DNA of 64,000 nt from Nitrospira sp. UBA5698 (GTDB lineage: Bacteria > Nitrospirota > Nitrospiria > Nitrospirales > Nitrospiraceae): positions 46,601 through 110,600 of the forward strand of contig DIHK01000007.1 in the NCBI GenBank assembly GCA_002420115.1, in the 5' to 3' direction. Made by a program: the position numbers and the translations under genes. The notes under the pieces were generated by a model, which did no database searches, was not told where the DNA came from, and saw only the letters and a list, made by a program, of their open reading frames with translations. Below, in pieces: positions 52,035 through 60,663 of the stretch; the stretch's first letter is position 1, and each line of letters begins with the position of its first letter.

Positions 52035-52509
52035 AAACGCTCCCTGTCATCTGTGCCTATCAGGTTGGTAATGCAATGATAGCGGGGAGAGTAGCTGAGC
52101 ATCTTCCTCAAAATATTTACCTCAAAAGAGGGGGTGTGGTTTTGAGTGAACAGCTGTGCTCTGCAAGTCCCTCTGCCTCACTGCAGCTTCAAGCATGAGA
52201 CGCTGGATAGTGCACTGTTTGGGTGGTCAATGGCAAGTCCGATGTGATGTTAGAAGTCTTGTTCGCTATCCGAATTGGTGAAGAGCAAAGCCTCTCGGTG
52301 GTAGGGAACTAGAATGGTTCTTCAAGCTTGCACCCAGCCGAGATTGTAGGCCGCTAGTCGATGAATTGATGTGTCTTCTACGAATAGTCGAGGTAGGCGT
52401 GCTAGCCTCGTATCTTGGTAGAATGACGGACGATGGCCGGCGGCAAGCGACCCGATCAATGGTCATGATGATCAATTGGGAGCACCTGAGTCGAAAGGAG
52501 ATGGTCGTC
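52035..52509. other. Intergenic region
   Basis: 475 bases between the divergent PilZ gene and the small exported protein. No gene accepted; no strong hairpin or repeat noticed. Confidence 0.45.
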
Positions 52510-52800
52510 ATGGAGAGGCTTGTATTCCGAATAGTGGGCAGTCTGGTACTCTTGGTTGTGACGATGGTGAGTTGGCCTCGTTCCGTTTCCTCTCTTCCTC
52601 CGGTCCAAGGGGAAGTGATTACTGTGACAACAGGGATTCCGGGAACCATGGTGATTCGAGACGACAAAGGGCAGCTCCACATTCTGAATCTTACCCAGCA
52701 GACTCAACTTGGGGCTCAGTTTAAGGTGGGGGATAAGGTGCTAGCCTTCTTCAGTCCCTATGGCGTCAGTGCAGTCCAACTCCAGGGGGGAAATCGATAA
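52510..52800 (+). CDS. Small exported protein
   Basis: A 96-residue protein with a signal segment (FRIVGSLVLLVVTMVSWP) and a small beta-rich mature part (GEVITVTTGIPGTMVIRDDK, FKVGDKVLAFFSPYGV) resembling an OB/SH3-like barrel. No family recognised. ATG 52510 is better spaced from AAAGGAG than ATG 52501. Confidence 0.55.
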   Translation: MERLVFRIVGSLVLLVVTMVSWPRSVSSLPPVQGEVITVTTGIPGTMVIRDDKGQLHILNLTQQTQLGAQFKVGDKVLAFFSPYGVSAVQLQGGNR

Positions 52801-52862
52801 CAGGGCTCGTGTGAATACGTGCGATAGATCGGACTATCCTCCACCTCATACGGGCGCATCCT

Positions 52863-53081
52863 TCACCGCCGAGTTGCGGTCAGCAGTCCTGCAAGACCGA
52901 GAAGTACCCCGAGGATGACCAGGAATGAGGATGTGTCCGGCAGACTGGTATCCTGAGATGGTGACCAGTCAACGCAAATGCCGAGTGCGATCAAGACGGT
53001 ACTCAAGGCCAGCATGACCTTCCAGCGGAGCGCGAAGCGCTGATTGTTCTCGACCGTATCTTCCTGCATTCCATCCGGCAT
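52863..53081 (-). CDS. Small membrane protein
   Basis: A 72-residue protein with two hydrophobic helices (VMLALSTVLIALGIC and FLVILGVLLGLAGLL) separated by a Ser/Asp-rich loop. No family recognised. Confidence 0.5.
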   Translation of the reverse strand: MPDGMQEDTVENNQRFALRWKVMLALSTVLIALGICVDWSPSQDTSLPDTSSFLVILGVLLGLAGLLTATRR

Positions 53082-53220
53082 AGACTTTCCTCGGCTTACA
53101 AACTGCTAGCATGGCGAATGGGATTGCCGACGGTCAAGGCGAAGTCTTACCCTTGTCGGGAGCTCCTCCAAGAGCGTATCTTTACGCCTGGTCAGATTGA
53201 AGGCATCACGTGAGTGTTGC

Positions 53221-54045
53221 ATGGAGAGTTTAAAAAAGAGCTGGGTGTGGTTCTGGCAGCAAAGCGTCCTCAGTAAAGTCGCCATCCTCGGCCTCATTGC
53301 TGCCTTTGTCCCATTCGTGCTGCCGACGGTCGTGGCCTGGTTTAGGCCGACGATGATTCACGTTGGGGTGTCGTTCTACACCTATGAACGGGGGATTCAG
53401 CCACAGGGTATGAATACACTGTATTTCTTTGAACGCCGTAATCTCGTTTCAGATTGCAGCATCCGACGGGAGGAGCAGTCCATCCCGAAGGGACGGGCGA
53501 AGTCGCTCGATCCAGAGAGCTGGGTGCTCATCAAGCTTCTGCTTGAAAATGTGTCCAATCGTGACCTGACGAACCTTCGCGTCGGTGTACGGTCTCCCGC
53601 CATCAATCAGGCGACGCGGTTGACGGCCGCTCCCACCTTGGTGGTGACCGGGAACAAGGAAGCACCTCCCGACGTGAAGCCATTGTACGTGATCTCAATT
53701 GCGACCTTGCCGGCAGAAAGTTCGGTGGTGGTGACCTTGAAGACATCCGTCGACGACAATTTGCGGGACTTTGTTTATGTCAAACGTCGTCCTGTAACCA
53801 TCCAAGTCCCATATGTTTCGGCAGAGCAATTCAGAGAGTATCCTCCGATTGTTTCCCGCACGAATGCGGTGAGAATGTTGAATCGGGAAGGGGTCTTGCG
53901 AAGCCGTAATGACGGTTTCTCCGACGAAACACTTCAAGTCATGATGTTGTCTTCGAACGAGCCCACGCGGGAAGACGGAGAGATCTCCTATCATCCTCTC
54001 CCGAGAGCGAAGGTGTGTTCAGAAGCGGAGGCGGGTGCGTGGTGA
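53221..54045 (+). CDS. Membrane-anchored protein of unknown function
   Basis: A 274-residue protein with one N-terminal membrane helix (ILGLIAAFVPFVLPTVVAW) followed by a beta-rich extracytoplasmic domain (VLIKLLLENVSNRDLTNLRV, SVVVTLKTSVDDNLRDFVYV). No family recognised. ATG 53221 is one option; TTG 53197 is in frame. Confidence 0.55.
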   Translation: MESLKKSWVWFWQQSVLSKVAILGLIAAFVPFVLPTVVAWFRPTMIHVGVSFYTYERGIQPQGMNTLYFFERRNLVSDCSIRREEQSIPKGRAKSLDPESWVLIKLLLENVSNRDLTNLRVGVRSPAINQATRLTAAPTLVVTGNKEAPPDVKPLYVISIATLPAESSVVVTLKTSVDDNLRDFVYVKRRPVTIQVPYVSAEQFREYPPIVSRTNAVRMLNREGVLRSRNDGFSDETLQVMMLSSNEPTREDGEISYHPLPRAKVCSEAEAGAW

Positions 54046-54086
54046 TTGTTAGTCTTGACCGATGAAGGTGTACAAAAGTAGAAACC

Positions 54087-55385
54087 TTATTCGAGTGATG
54101 AGGCTGGGTGAGTGGAAGTCTTCTCCTCGAGAAGGCTCCGGATCACTGACTTCCCGGCCAGCCAGCCTGTTGTCCAGGCCCATTGAAAATTGAACCCACC
54201 GATTCTGCCGTCACAATCAAGCATTTCCCCAAGGAGGTAAAGCCCGGCGATCAGTTTCGACTCCATTGTTCGATAGTTAATTTCCTCAAGTGGAACCCCG
54301 CCGGCGGTAACTTCCGCCACGTTCCATCCACGGTCACCGATAATCGGAAAATGAAAGTGAGTGAGTGCATTCAATAACTGATCGCGAGTGGGGCGTGGGA
54401 CCTGGGCCACCGCTCTTTGCGATTCACAGCCCTGGTAACGACAGAGGGATTCGGCAAAGCGATCCGGGACCAGGGATGACAACGTTCGAACCAGTGAGCG
54501 TCTGGGATGCTGAGCTGCCTGGGCAACGAACCATGCTCGAAGTTCATCAGCCGACTGTCCGGGAACAAAGTTGCCGTACATTTCGACGACGGTGCCCTGT
54601 TTCGTGGCCAAGGTCCAGAAGCGGCTGGCATCTAGGACCACGGGGCCACTGATTCCAACGTGGGTCCAGAGAAGGCTTCCCGTTCGACGGTCCACTTCTC
54701 GCTTCTCTACCAGTGTCGTGAGTTCCACCTCATGGGAGAGGCCTGAGAGAGTAGTCTGGAACATAGAGTGGTCAAGTACCAGTGGAACTAAGGCTGGTGC
54801 GGTCGAAGTGATCTGATGCCCAAACCTGCGCGCCAACTGAAACCCGAATCCGTCGCTCCCAGTTCTCGGTAACGATTGACCGCCGGTGGCAAGCATGACG
54901 TGAGAGGCATGTGTGATGCCATGGCTGTGTTGTACGAGAAACCCGGTGTTGGTGCGGGAAATTGCATCGACACGGTGGTCCGGACAGATCGTCACGCCGG
55001 CGCGTCGAGCGCTGTCGATCAATGCCTGAAGCACGGTGCGTGCCTTGTCAGTTACGGGAAAGAGCTTACCCGTCGGTTCATGCTTCAACTCAACGCCGAG
55101 GGAAGCGAACCAGGCGACCGTTTGCTCAACCGGAAAAGCCGCCAGCACATTCCGGATGATGTTGCGATTCCCGAAAAAATCTTTCGGTGTCACAACGTCG
55201 TGAGTCACGTTACATCGTCCCCCGCCTGAGACAAGAATCTTCGCTCCGATCTGTTTCGCACCGTCCAGTAAGAGGACACGGCCGTCGACTTTTTCCTGTG
55301 CGAGCGTTTGTGCTGCAGCGATCGCGCCGGTCAAGCCAGCTGCGCCTGCACCCACGATGACGATAGTGGCAGGGTGATCGGTCAT
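54087..55385 (-). CDS. BaiN/HI0933-family flavoprotein oxidoreductase
   Basis: A 432-residue NAD(P)/FAD-dependent enzyme of the HI0933 (aminoacetone-oxidase/BaiN) family. It starts with the dinucleotide site VGAGAAGLTGAIAAAQ, then GAKILVSGGGRCNVTHD and ATGGQSLPRTGSDGFGF. The C-terminus has GEMLDCDGRIGGFNFQWAWT. Substrate uncertain. Confidence 0.85.
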   Translation of the reverse strand: MTDHPATIVIVGAGAAGLTGAIAAAQTLAQEKVDGRVLLLDGAKQIGAKILVSGGGRCNVTHDVVTPKDFFGNRNIIRNVLAAFPVEQTVAWFASLGVELKHEPTGKLFPVTDKARTVLQALIDSARRAGVTICPDHRVDAISRTNTGFLVQHSHGITHASHVMLATGGQSLPRTGSDGFGFQLARRFGHQITSTAPALVPLVLDHSMFQTTLSGLSHEVELTTLVEKREVDRRTGSLLWTHVGISGPVVLDASRFWTLATKQGTVVEMYGNFVPGQSADELRAWFVAQAAQHPRRSLVRTLSSLVPDRFAESLCRYQGCESQRAVAQVPRPTRDQLLNALTHFHFPIIGDRGWNVAEVTAGGVPLEEINYRTMESKLIAGLYLLGEMLDCDGRIGGFNFQWAWTTGWLAGKSVIRSLLEEKTSTHPASSLE

Positions 55386-55694
55386 TTCATCACTGCTTCT
55401 TCATAGGATGTTATTGGTGTAGGCCTATTTATGCAATTTCTGTAAGAGGGCCGCACGCTGTGTTCTATCGAAACGTTGGCAGGGAGCTGCATGAGAGGGC
55501 ATGACAAATTTTCTGATGATATGTGTGAATAAGCCACTCATGATTTCGTGCAAGATTTTGAAAACAGAGAAGGAACTCCCGTTTCAGCGAAGGAGACAGG
55601 AAAGAATATTAGATAGTTTTAACTGACGGTTAACACGATGTTAATGTTTCAGTGTTAAGAGAGACTGGTCATCATTATCAGGAGGAGGGACTCC
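55386..55694. promoter_or_regulatory. Upstream region of the small zinc-ribbon gene, with GTTAA repeats
   Basis: 309 bases without a gene. Around 55617-55661, TTTTAAC, GGTTAACAC, TTAATG and GTGTTAAG recur, a cluster of GTTAA/TTAAC elements ahead of the zinc-ribbon gene. Function unknown. Confidence 0.35.
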
Positions 55695-55850
55695 ATGACT
55701 TGTCGAAAATGCAAAGGCTTGATGATTCAAGAGCGTCAACCAGCGGTGTCTTCCAGTACCGTCATTCTTCGTTGTCTGAATTGCGGCTTGATCATTGATC
55801 CATTGATTGAGCTGAATCGCAGCAACCATATGCGGGTGAAGGCCGCGTAG
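55695..55850 (+). CDS. Small zinc-ribbon protein (51 aa)
   Basis: A 51-residue protein with CxxC at residues 3-6 (MTCRKCKGLMIQERQ) and 27-30 (RCLNCG), a zinc ribbon. CAGGAGGAGGGACTCC precedes the ATG. A shorter paralogue of the element protein at 48328. Confidence 0.7.
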   Translation: MTCRKCKGLMIQERQPAVSSSTVILRCLNCGLIIDPLIELNRSNHMRVKAA

Positions 55851-55925
55851 AAGAGACTCTCCATTCCACCCTACCGAGTAACGGTGGAATCGACAGTTCT
55901 CATGGAGTGGGTGTCGCGTGCGCGG

Positions 55926-56699
55926 TCAGATCGAAAACTCTGCCCACAAAAATGTATGGTCGGAAGGTTCTTTCGCTCGTCGCGGCTCGACATCCACATC
56001 CGCCTTCACGCATTTCTCAGCCAGCGGTGTGGTCGCCATCATATGATCAATGCGCCAGCCCTTGTTGGCTGCCAGCGAGCTGGGCGCACGGTAGTCCCAA
56101 AATGTGTATTGTTGACGCGTTGGGTAGAGTTTCACGAAGACATCCTGGAATCCCCAGGCGACGGTCTGTTCATACGCAGCACGGGCTGCCTCATGGTAAC
56201 ACACATGATTGAGATGTTTCTCAGGGCTGTGGACGTCCATGGGCCGAGGTGCCACGTTCATATCTCCACACCAGATGGCCGGAGCCTGTGGTGAAAGATG
56301 TTTGGTAAAGTAGTTCCGTAGTCGCTCATACCAACCAAGCTTGTAGGTGTATTTCGGGGAATCAATTTCAAATCCCTGCGGCACATAGGTGTTTACGATG
56401 GGAATCCCATCAATGATGACTCTCAGTAAACGAGAGTCGTCCGGCTCCCCACCATCATCGAATCCGTAAAAGACCGCTTCCGGCTTGTGACGGCTGAGAA
56501 TGGCGACGCCGTTATAAGATTTCATGCCGCGAAAGGTAATGGCATACCCGCTGGGGGCTAATGCCAGTAACGGGAATTCACTATCCTGAACCTTGGTTTC
56601 TTGCAGACAAAGGACATCCGGCTGGTGCTGTTCAAGCCAGGCGAGCACGATCGGCAGCCGCTTGCGTAAGGAATTCGCATTGAACGTCGCGATTTTCAT
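55926..56699 (-). CDS. xthA: Exodeoxyribonuclease III
   Basis: A 257-residue AP endonuclease/exonuclease III: MKIATFNANSLRKRLPIVLA, catalytic Glu in CLQETKVQD, NTYVPQGFEI, GDMNVAP (Asp/Asn), and WRIDHMMATTPL with the C-terminal SDH. It repairs abasic and oxidised DNA. Its location beside oxyR/ccpA-type genes suits oxidative stress. Confidence 0.93.
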   Translation of the reverse strand: MKIATFNANSLRKRLPIVLAWLEQHQPDVLCLQETKVQDSEFPLLALAPSGYAITFRGMKSYNGVAILSRHKPEAVFYGFDDGGEPDDSRLLRVIIDGIPIVNTYVPQGFEIDSPKYTYKLGWYERLRNYFTKHLSPQAPAIWCGDMNVAPRPMDVHSPEKHLNHVCYHEAARAAYEQTVAWGFQDVFVKLYPTRQQYTFWDYRAPSSLAANKGWRIDHMMATTPLAEKCVKADVDVEPRRAKEPSDHTFLWAEFSI

Positions 56700-56782
56700 C
56701 GGAAGATGCTCCAGTCAACCTGTCGCATCCTAACAAAAGCACTCTGAGGCAACAAGCAGAACGAAGACCCTATCAAAGTTGG

Positions 56783-57691
56783 TTATCCGGCTACCATGCT
56801 GAGACCAGGGATCTGTAAGGCTCTGACGGCTTCCTGTAGGACTTCGACTACTTGTGGGCGGGTGTAGCCTCGGCGCCAGGCGAGGCCGATCCGTCGGCCA
56901 GGTACGGGCTGCGCCAGCTTGATCGCAATCAGGCGCTTGTGTTGGTACTTGACTGTGAGGGCACTGCAAGGCATCACGGTAATCCCAAAGCCAGAGACGA
57001 CCATCTGTCGGATGGTTTCTAGGGAGTTTCCTTGCCAACCTTCTGCGTCGGAGCGGCTGAGTTCAGGACATGCCTCCAGGACTTGTTGTCGGAAGCAATG
57101 ACCGGCATGAGGCAACAGGACTTTCTCAGTGCCTAATTGTCGGGAATCGAGAGACTTCTTTTTCTGCCACGGATGTCCGACGGGGACCACAACCTGAAAC
57201 GGTTCATCATAGAGGGCGGCGGTGAGTATGCCCAGTTCCTCGAAGGGAAGGGCGATCATGATGACATCGAGTTTTCCACTCTTCAACATCCCAGCCAAGT
57301 TCTGCGTGAGATTTTCTTCAAGTTCGAGCGGCATTTTGGGTGCCCGTGCGTTCAGCAATGGAACCAGATCAGGAAGGATATACGGTCCTACTGTCGCGAT
57401 CACTCCGAGCCGCAGAAGCCCATTCAACTGATCTTTGCCTTGAGCAGCCAAGATCTTGATTCGCTCGGCTTCTTCCAAAACTCGTTGAGCCTGATGAACG
57501 ATTTGTTCGCCAAGCGGAGTCAGTTCCACCTTGTTCTGTCGACGCTCAAAAATGGTCGTGCCTAAGTCGTCCTCCAGTTTTTTGATCGCGAGACTTAAGG
57601 CTGGCTGTGTGACGAAGACTCGAACGGCAGCCCGGCCGAAATGTCGTTCTTGTGCGACGGCCACAACATATTGCAGCTCAGCAAGCGTCAT
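56783..57691 (-). CDS. oxyR: LysR-family regulator, OxyR-like
   Basis: A 302-residue LysR regulator: N-terminal HTH (LAELQYVVAVAQERHFGRAA, TQPALSLAIKKLEDDLGTTI) and a substrate domain containing HAGHCFRQQVLEACPEL, which resembles the OxyR peroxide-sensing region with its two redox cysteines (GHCFRxxxLxxC). It is divergent from the cytochrome c peroxidase gene, as expected for a peroxide response. Named by this match. Confidence 0.82.
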   Translation of the reverse strand: MTLAELQYVVAVAQERHFGRAAVRVFVTQPALSLAIKKLEDDLGTTIFERRQNKVELTPLGEQIVHQAQRVLEEAERIKILAAQGKDQLNGLLRLGVIATVGPYILPDLVPLLNARAPKMPLELEENLTQNLAGMLKSGKLDVIMIALPFEELGILTAALYDEPFQVVVPVGHPWQKKKSLDSRQLGTEKVLLPHAGHCFRQQVLEACPELSRSDAEGWQGNSLETIRQMVVSGFGITVMPCSALTVKYQHKRLIAIKLAQPVPGRRIGLAWRRGYTRPQVVEVLQEAVRALQIPGLSMVAG

Positions 57692-57699
57692 CCGTTCTC

Positions 57700-57743
57700 C
57701 CGGACTTTCAGCCTATAAGCGCGGCTTATGTCCGGACAATACA
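57700..57743. promoter_or_regulatory. Palindromic operator region upstream of oxyR
   Basis: ATAAGC-GCG-GCTTAT (57715-57729) is a perfect inverted repeat 24 bases before the oxyR start, flanked by CCGGAC (57700) and GTCCGG (57730-57735). TGTCCGGACA (57729-57738) is itself palindromic and also occurs upstream of the LuxR-type gene. The rest of the 381-base divergent gap up to ccpA shows no accepted gene; a frame at 57787-58020 lacks support. Confidence 0.5.
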
Positions 57744-58072
57744 TTATCAATTGGACTAAGTACAGCAGCCAGAGTATCTTCCACTCATGCAGGTGGATGA
57801 CTTTCGGAATATTCCAGTCCGCGGGTCATGGTGTATGTGTGGGATCATCGACAGGCATCAGATTGTCTCGACGATGACGTTTCCGCTCAAGATCAACCGA
57901 TTGAGTCGATGGGACAAGTCATGGTATGACAAGCTCAAACCGCAGTTCCGTGAAGCGTTCACGACGGTCTCGATGACGGCCGAGAACGATCAGCTGGAAC
58001 AAGCGCGATGGAGTGAGTGAGCCAAGGGTGGGCATCAACACACACATCAACGTGTGCAGAGAGGAGGATGTA

Positions 58073-59155
58073 ATGGTACAGAAGACGATAGCAGGGAGCC
58101 GACTGTTCATAGGGGCATTGGCATGTGGACTGGTGGTGGCCATGCCGCTTGTCCCTGTGATTGGCGTAGAAGGACCGGGGCACAAGGTGTTTGCGGCAGA
58201 ACCGGTGACCCTGCCGACGATCCCGGGGTTAGAGGATCCGAATACGTATGTGCCGGCTGACAATCCGCTTACGAAGGAGAAGATTGAACTAGGACGGGCG
58301 ATCTTCTTCGATAAGCGTATGTCAAAGGACAACACGATCGCGTGCGCCAGTTGCCATATGGCGAAGAAGGGATTCGCGGACGGCATGCCCGTGTCGACCG
58401 GAATCAAGGGCCAGAAGGGCGGCAGAAGTGCGCCGGTGTCATTCAATCGGGTCTACAGTAAAGCCCAGTTTTGGGATGGTCGAGCGGCGACGCTGGAAGA
58501 TCAGTCCATCGGGCCATTTGCAAACCCCATTGAGCACGGGTTTGCCAACCATGACGAAATGGTGGCCAAGATGAAGAAGATGCCTGGCTATCGCAAGCTC
58601 TTTCAGGAGGTCTTCGGGGGGGAGATCACGATTCAGGATGTCGGTCGAGCGGTGGCCAGCTTCCAGCGGACGGTGTTGTCTGGAAACAGCGCGGTGGACA
58701 AGTACGACATTGGCGGAGATCAAAATGCCTTGAGCGATTCTGCGAAGCGTGGGCTTGAGCTGTTCCGCGGGAAAGCCCGTTGTACGCGCTGTCATTCCGG
58801 ATTCAACTTCACGGACGAGAAGTTCCACAATTTGGGAATCGGCTGGGATGACAATAAGGTCGATCTCGGTCGATACATGGAGACAAAGAATCCAGAAGAC
58901 ATCGGGGCTTTTAAGACTCCCACCTTGCGAGAAATTGCGCGGACTGCTCCCTATATGCACGATGGGCGGTTTAAGTCCTTGGAGGAAGTCGTGAAGTTCT
59001 ACAACCAGGGTGGCGTGAAGAATCCGCACCAAGACAATACAATCATCCCTTTGGAAATGACGGATGACGAACAACAGGATTTGGTGGCGATGCTCAAGTC
59101 GCTCAATGGCGAGGGATGGCAGCATGTTGCCCCGCCGAAGTCGTATCCAAAATAA
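58073..59155 (+). CDS. Di-haem cytochrome c peroxidase
   Basis: A 360-residue exported CcpA/MauG-type protein: signal peptide (ending VFAAEP), first haem CASCH, a second CTRCH, and the GGRSAPVSFNRVY and APYMHDGRFKSLEE motifs. It reduces hydrogen peroxide in the periplasm with electrons from a c-type cytochrome. ATG 58073 follows AGAGGAGGATGTA; the frame opens earlier. A stem-loop terminator follows. Divergent from oxyR. Confidence 0.92.
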   Translation: MVQKTIAGSRLFIGALACGLVVAMPLVPVIGVEGPGHKVFAAEPVTLPTIPGLEDPNTYVPADNPLTKEKIELGRAIFFDKRMSKDNTIACASCHMAKKGFADGMPVSTGIKGQKGGRSAPVSFNRVYSKAQFWDGRAATLEDQSIGPFANPIEHGFANHDEMVAKMKKMPGYRKLFQEVFGGEITIQDVGRAVASFQRTVLSGNSAVDKYDIGGDQNALSDSAKRGLELFRGKARCTRCHSGFNFTDEKFHNLGIGWDDNKVDLGRYMETKNPEDIGAFKTPTLREIARTAPYMHDGRFKSLEEVVKFYNQGGVKNPHQDNTIIPLEMTDDEQQDLVAMLKSLNGEGWQHVAPPKSYPK

Positions 59156-59187
59156 CTCGAACCGTTCACGATACTGAAGTGTAGGGG

Positions 59188-59214
59188 AGGGCCATCACAA
59201 GATGGCCCTTTTCT
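59188..59214 (+). terminator. Intrinsic terminator after the cytochrome c peroxidase gene
   Basis: AGGGCCATC (59188-59196), loop ACAA, GATGGCCCT (59201-59209), then TTTTCT-type run. A perfect 9-bp stem. Confidence 0.85.
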
Positions 59215-59215
59215 A

Positions 59216-60070
59216 TTAGGCCCGAGGCAAGGACTCCTGATTGTTCACGTGGAGAAGATAACGACGGATGATGGCCTGCTCAATGCGAGAGCGTCCCCGA
59301 TCCGGAGCCGGAAATCGGAGTACCAGATGGATCTTGCCGGATTCCGGCAGTTGAATGGTGATGCGGGGTTCCGGGGAAGGGGCCTCGAGCAGATTCGCCT
59401 GTTCTAAGAGCTTCATGTGCCGGACAGCTTCTTCCATGAACGGCGCACATTCGAGTTTCGCCGCTTCCAGGAGCACGCGCTCCGATCGTTGCCACTCGTC
59501 ATCATTCTTGATCGGTACGACCACTGTATACAGCCCATACTCTTGTTCGGGGTTTTCTTTGATCAACGGGTTTGTAAAGAGCAAGCTGTTGGGGAACACA
59601 GTGACGCGTCCGGTGTACAGGTGAGCGGACTGCCCTGGGCCGATCTCCAATAGCTTCGTGGCGAACATGTCGTGGTCCAATACGACTCCGCGGTGGCCTG
59701 CGATCTGAATTCGATCGCCGACACCATAGACCTTGCCACCCATCCGAAGTGCCGCGCCGCTCCAACAGAGAATCAGCTCCTTGGTCGCCAGGACCATGGC
59801 GGCAGCCAACGCGACCAGCGATACGGCAAATGCCTGCAGTTCATGCGCCCAGATCATGACCAGGCCAATGAGGAAGGCGAAGACGACGGAATTTCTTGTC
59901 GTGACCACCCATCGACGTTTCGACTCCATCGACAGTGTCGGGTTCCCAGCAATCCACCGCACGATGAGTGTTCTGGCGACGATCAAGGTCAGCAGCAGAA
60001 CCAGCGATTTCAAACTGTCCAACGCCACCACACTATCGATGGAGAACCATTGGTTCTGAGGCACGGGCAT
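59216..60070 (-). CDS. MscS-family mechanosensitive channel-like protein
   Basis: A 284-residue membrane protein: three hydrophobic helices (~20-100), then an MscS-type beta domain (GDRIQIAGHRGVVLDHDMFA, VFPNSLLFTNPLIKENP) and a C-terminal alpha/beta domain. The third helix is Ala-rich (VALAAAMVLATKELIL), as in MscS pores. Probably in the inner membrane and osmotic-shock related. Confidence 0.75.
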   Translation of the reverse strand: MPVPQNQWFSIDSVVALDSLKSLVLLLTLIVARTLIVRWIAGNPTLSMESKRRWVVTTRNSVVFAFLIGLVMIWAHELQAFAVSLVALAAAMVLATKELILCWSGAALRMGGKVYGVGDRIQIAGHRGVVLDHDMFATKLLEIGPGQSAHLYTGRVTVFPNSLLFTNPLIKENPEQEYGLYTVVVPIKNDDEWQRSERVLLEAAKLECAPFMEEAVRHMKLLEQANLLEAPSPEPRITIQLPESGKIHLVLRFPAPDRGRSRIEQAIIRRYLLHVNNQESLPRA

Positions 60071-60073
60071 CCT

Positions 60074-60520
60074 CTATTTGGCAGTCAGTGTCTCGCGGGT
60101 ACCAGGAACGCATTCTTCCCGGCTCCAGTTCTTGAGGGTCTTGTCTTCTGCGAAGGTCAATGCATAGCGGTAACAATAGAGTGTCGGTTTGGTGGTCTCC
60201 GTCCCTTTGCCCATCATACTCGTGATTGAATTAGAGGCATCCCCGAGCATGGAGGATCTCCACGAAGTCAGGTCCTGTTCGCTGAGCGGGAAGCGATAGG
60301 TCCAGAGGCTGTCTCCGCCAAGCGCAGGCGTTTTTGCAGTATGTGGAGGACCAAGTCGTTCACGGATGTCCTCTTGCGTCAGCCGGCCAACCCCTTTCTT
60401 GAGGTAGGTATCGCGCCAGGGGCCGCCACATCCGGAGAGGCTCATCACGAGCGTGATGACCAGGGACCACAGAAGGAGCTGGGAACAGTTGTCGTGGGTG
60501 GAACACCTCGAACCAGGCAT
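60074..60520 (-). CDS. Lipoprotein, SmpA/OmlA-like
   Basis: A ~148-residue protein with a signal segment and lipobox (SLSGCGG). The mature part has LTQEDIRERLGPPHTAKTPA and a following DSLWTYRFP, resembling small outer-membrane-assembly lipoproteins (SmpA/BamE-like) or a relative. ATG 60520 gives a standard signal; the frame opens earlier. It is upstream of the MscS-like gene by 3 bases. Confidence 0.55.
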   Translation of the reverse strand: MPGSRCSTHDNCSQLLLWSLVITLVMSLSGCGGPWRDTYLKKGVGRLTQEDIRERLGPPHTAKTPALGGDSLWTYRFPLSEQDLTSWRSSMLGDASNSITSMMGKGTETTKPTLYCYRYALTFAEDKTLKNWSREECVPGTRETLTAK

Positions 60521-60663
60521 GCTGGAGCATACGCTACACTGGACGATCGCCAAGTGCAACTCTCTTGGCATCTTCTGTGGCGGGGTCAGTCCGATGGATA
60601 CAGCCCGCTGGGCGACTGGATTTATAGATGACTTTTCGGTACCTTACTCCGCGAGAGGAAGGA

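Noticed and set aside
57787..58020. Small plus-strand gene between oxyR and the peroxidase gene
   Set aside because: No good ribosome site and protein-unlike composition; region better explained as promoter DNA.
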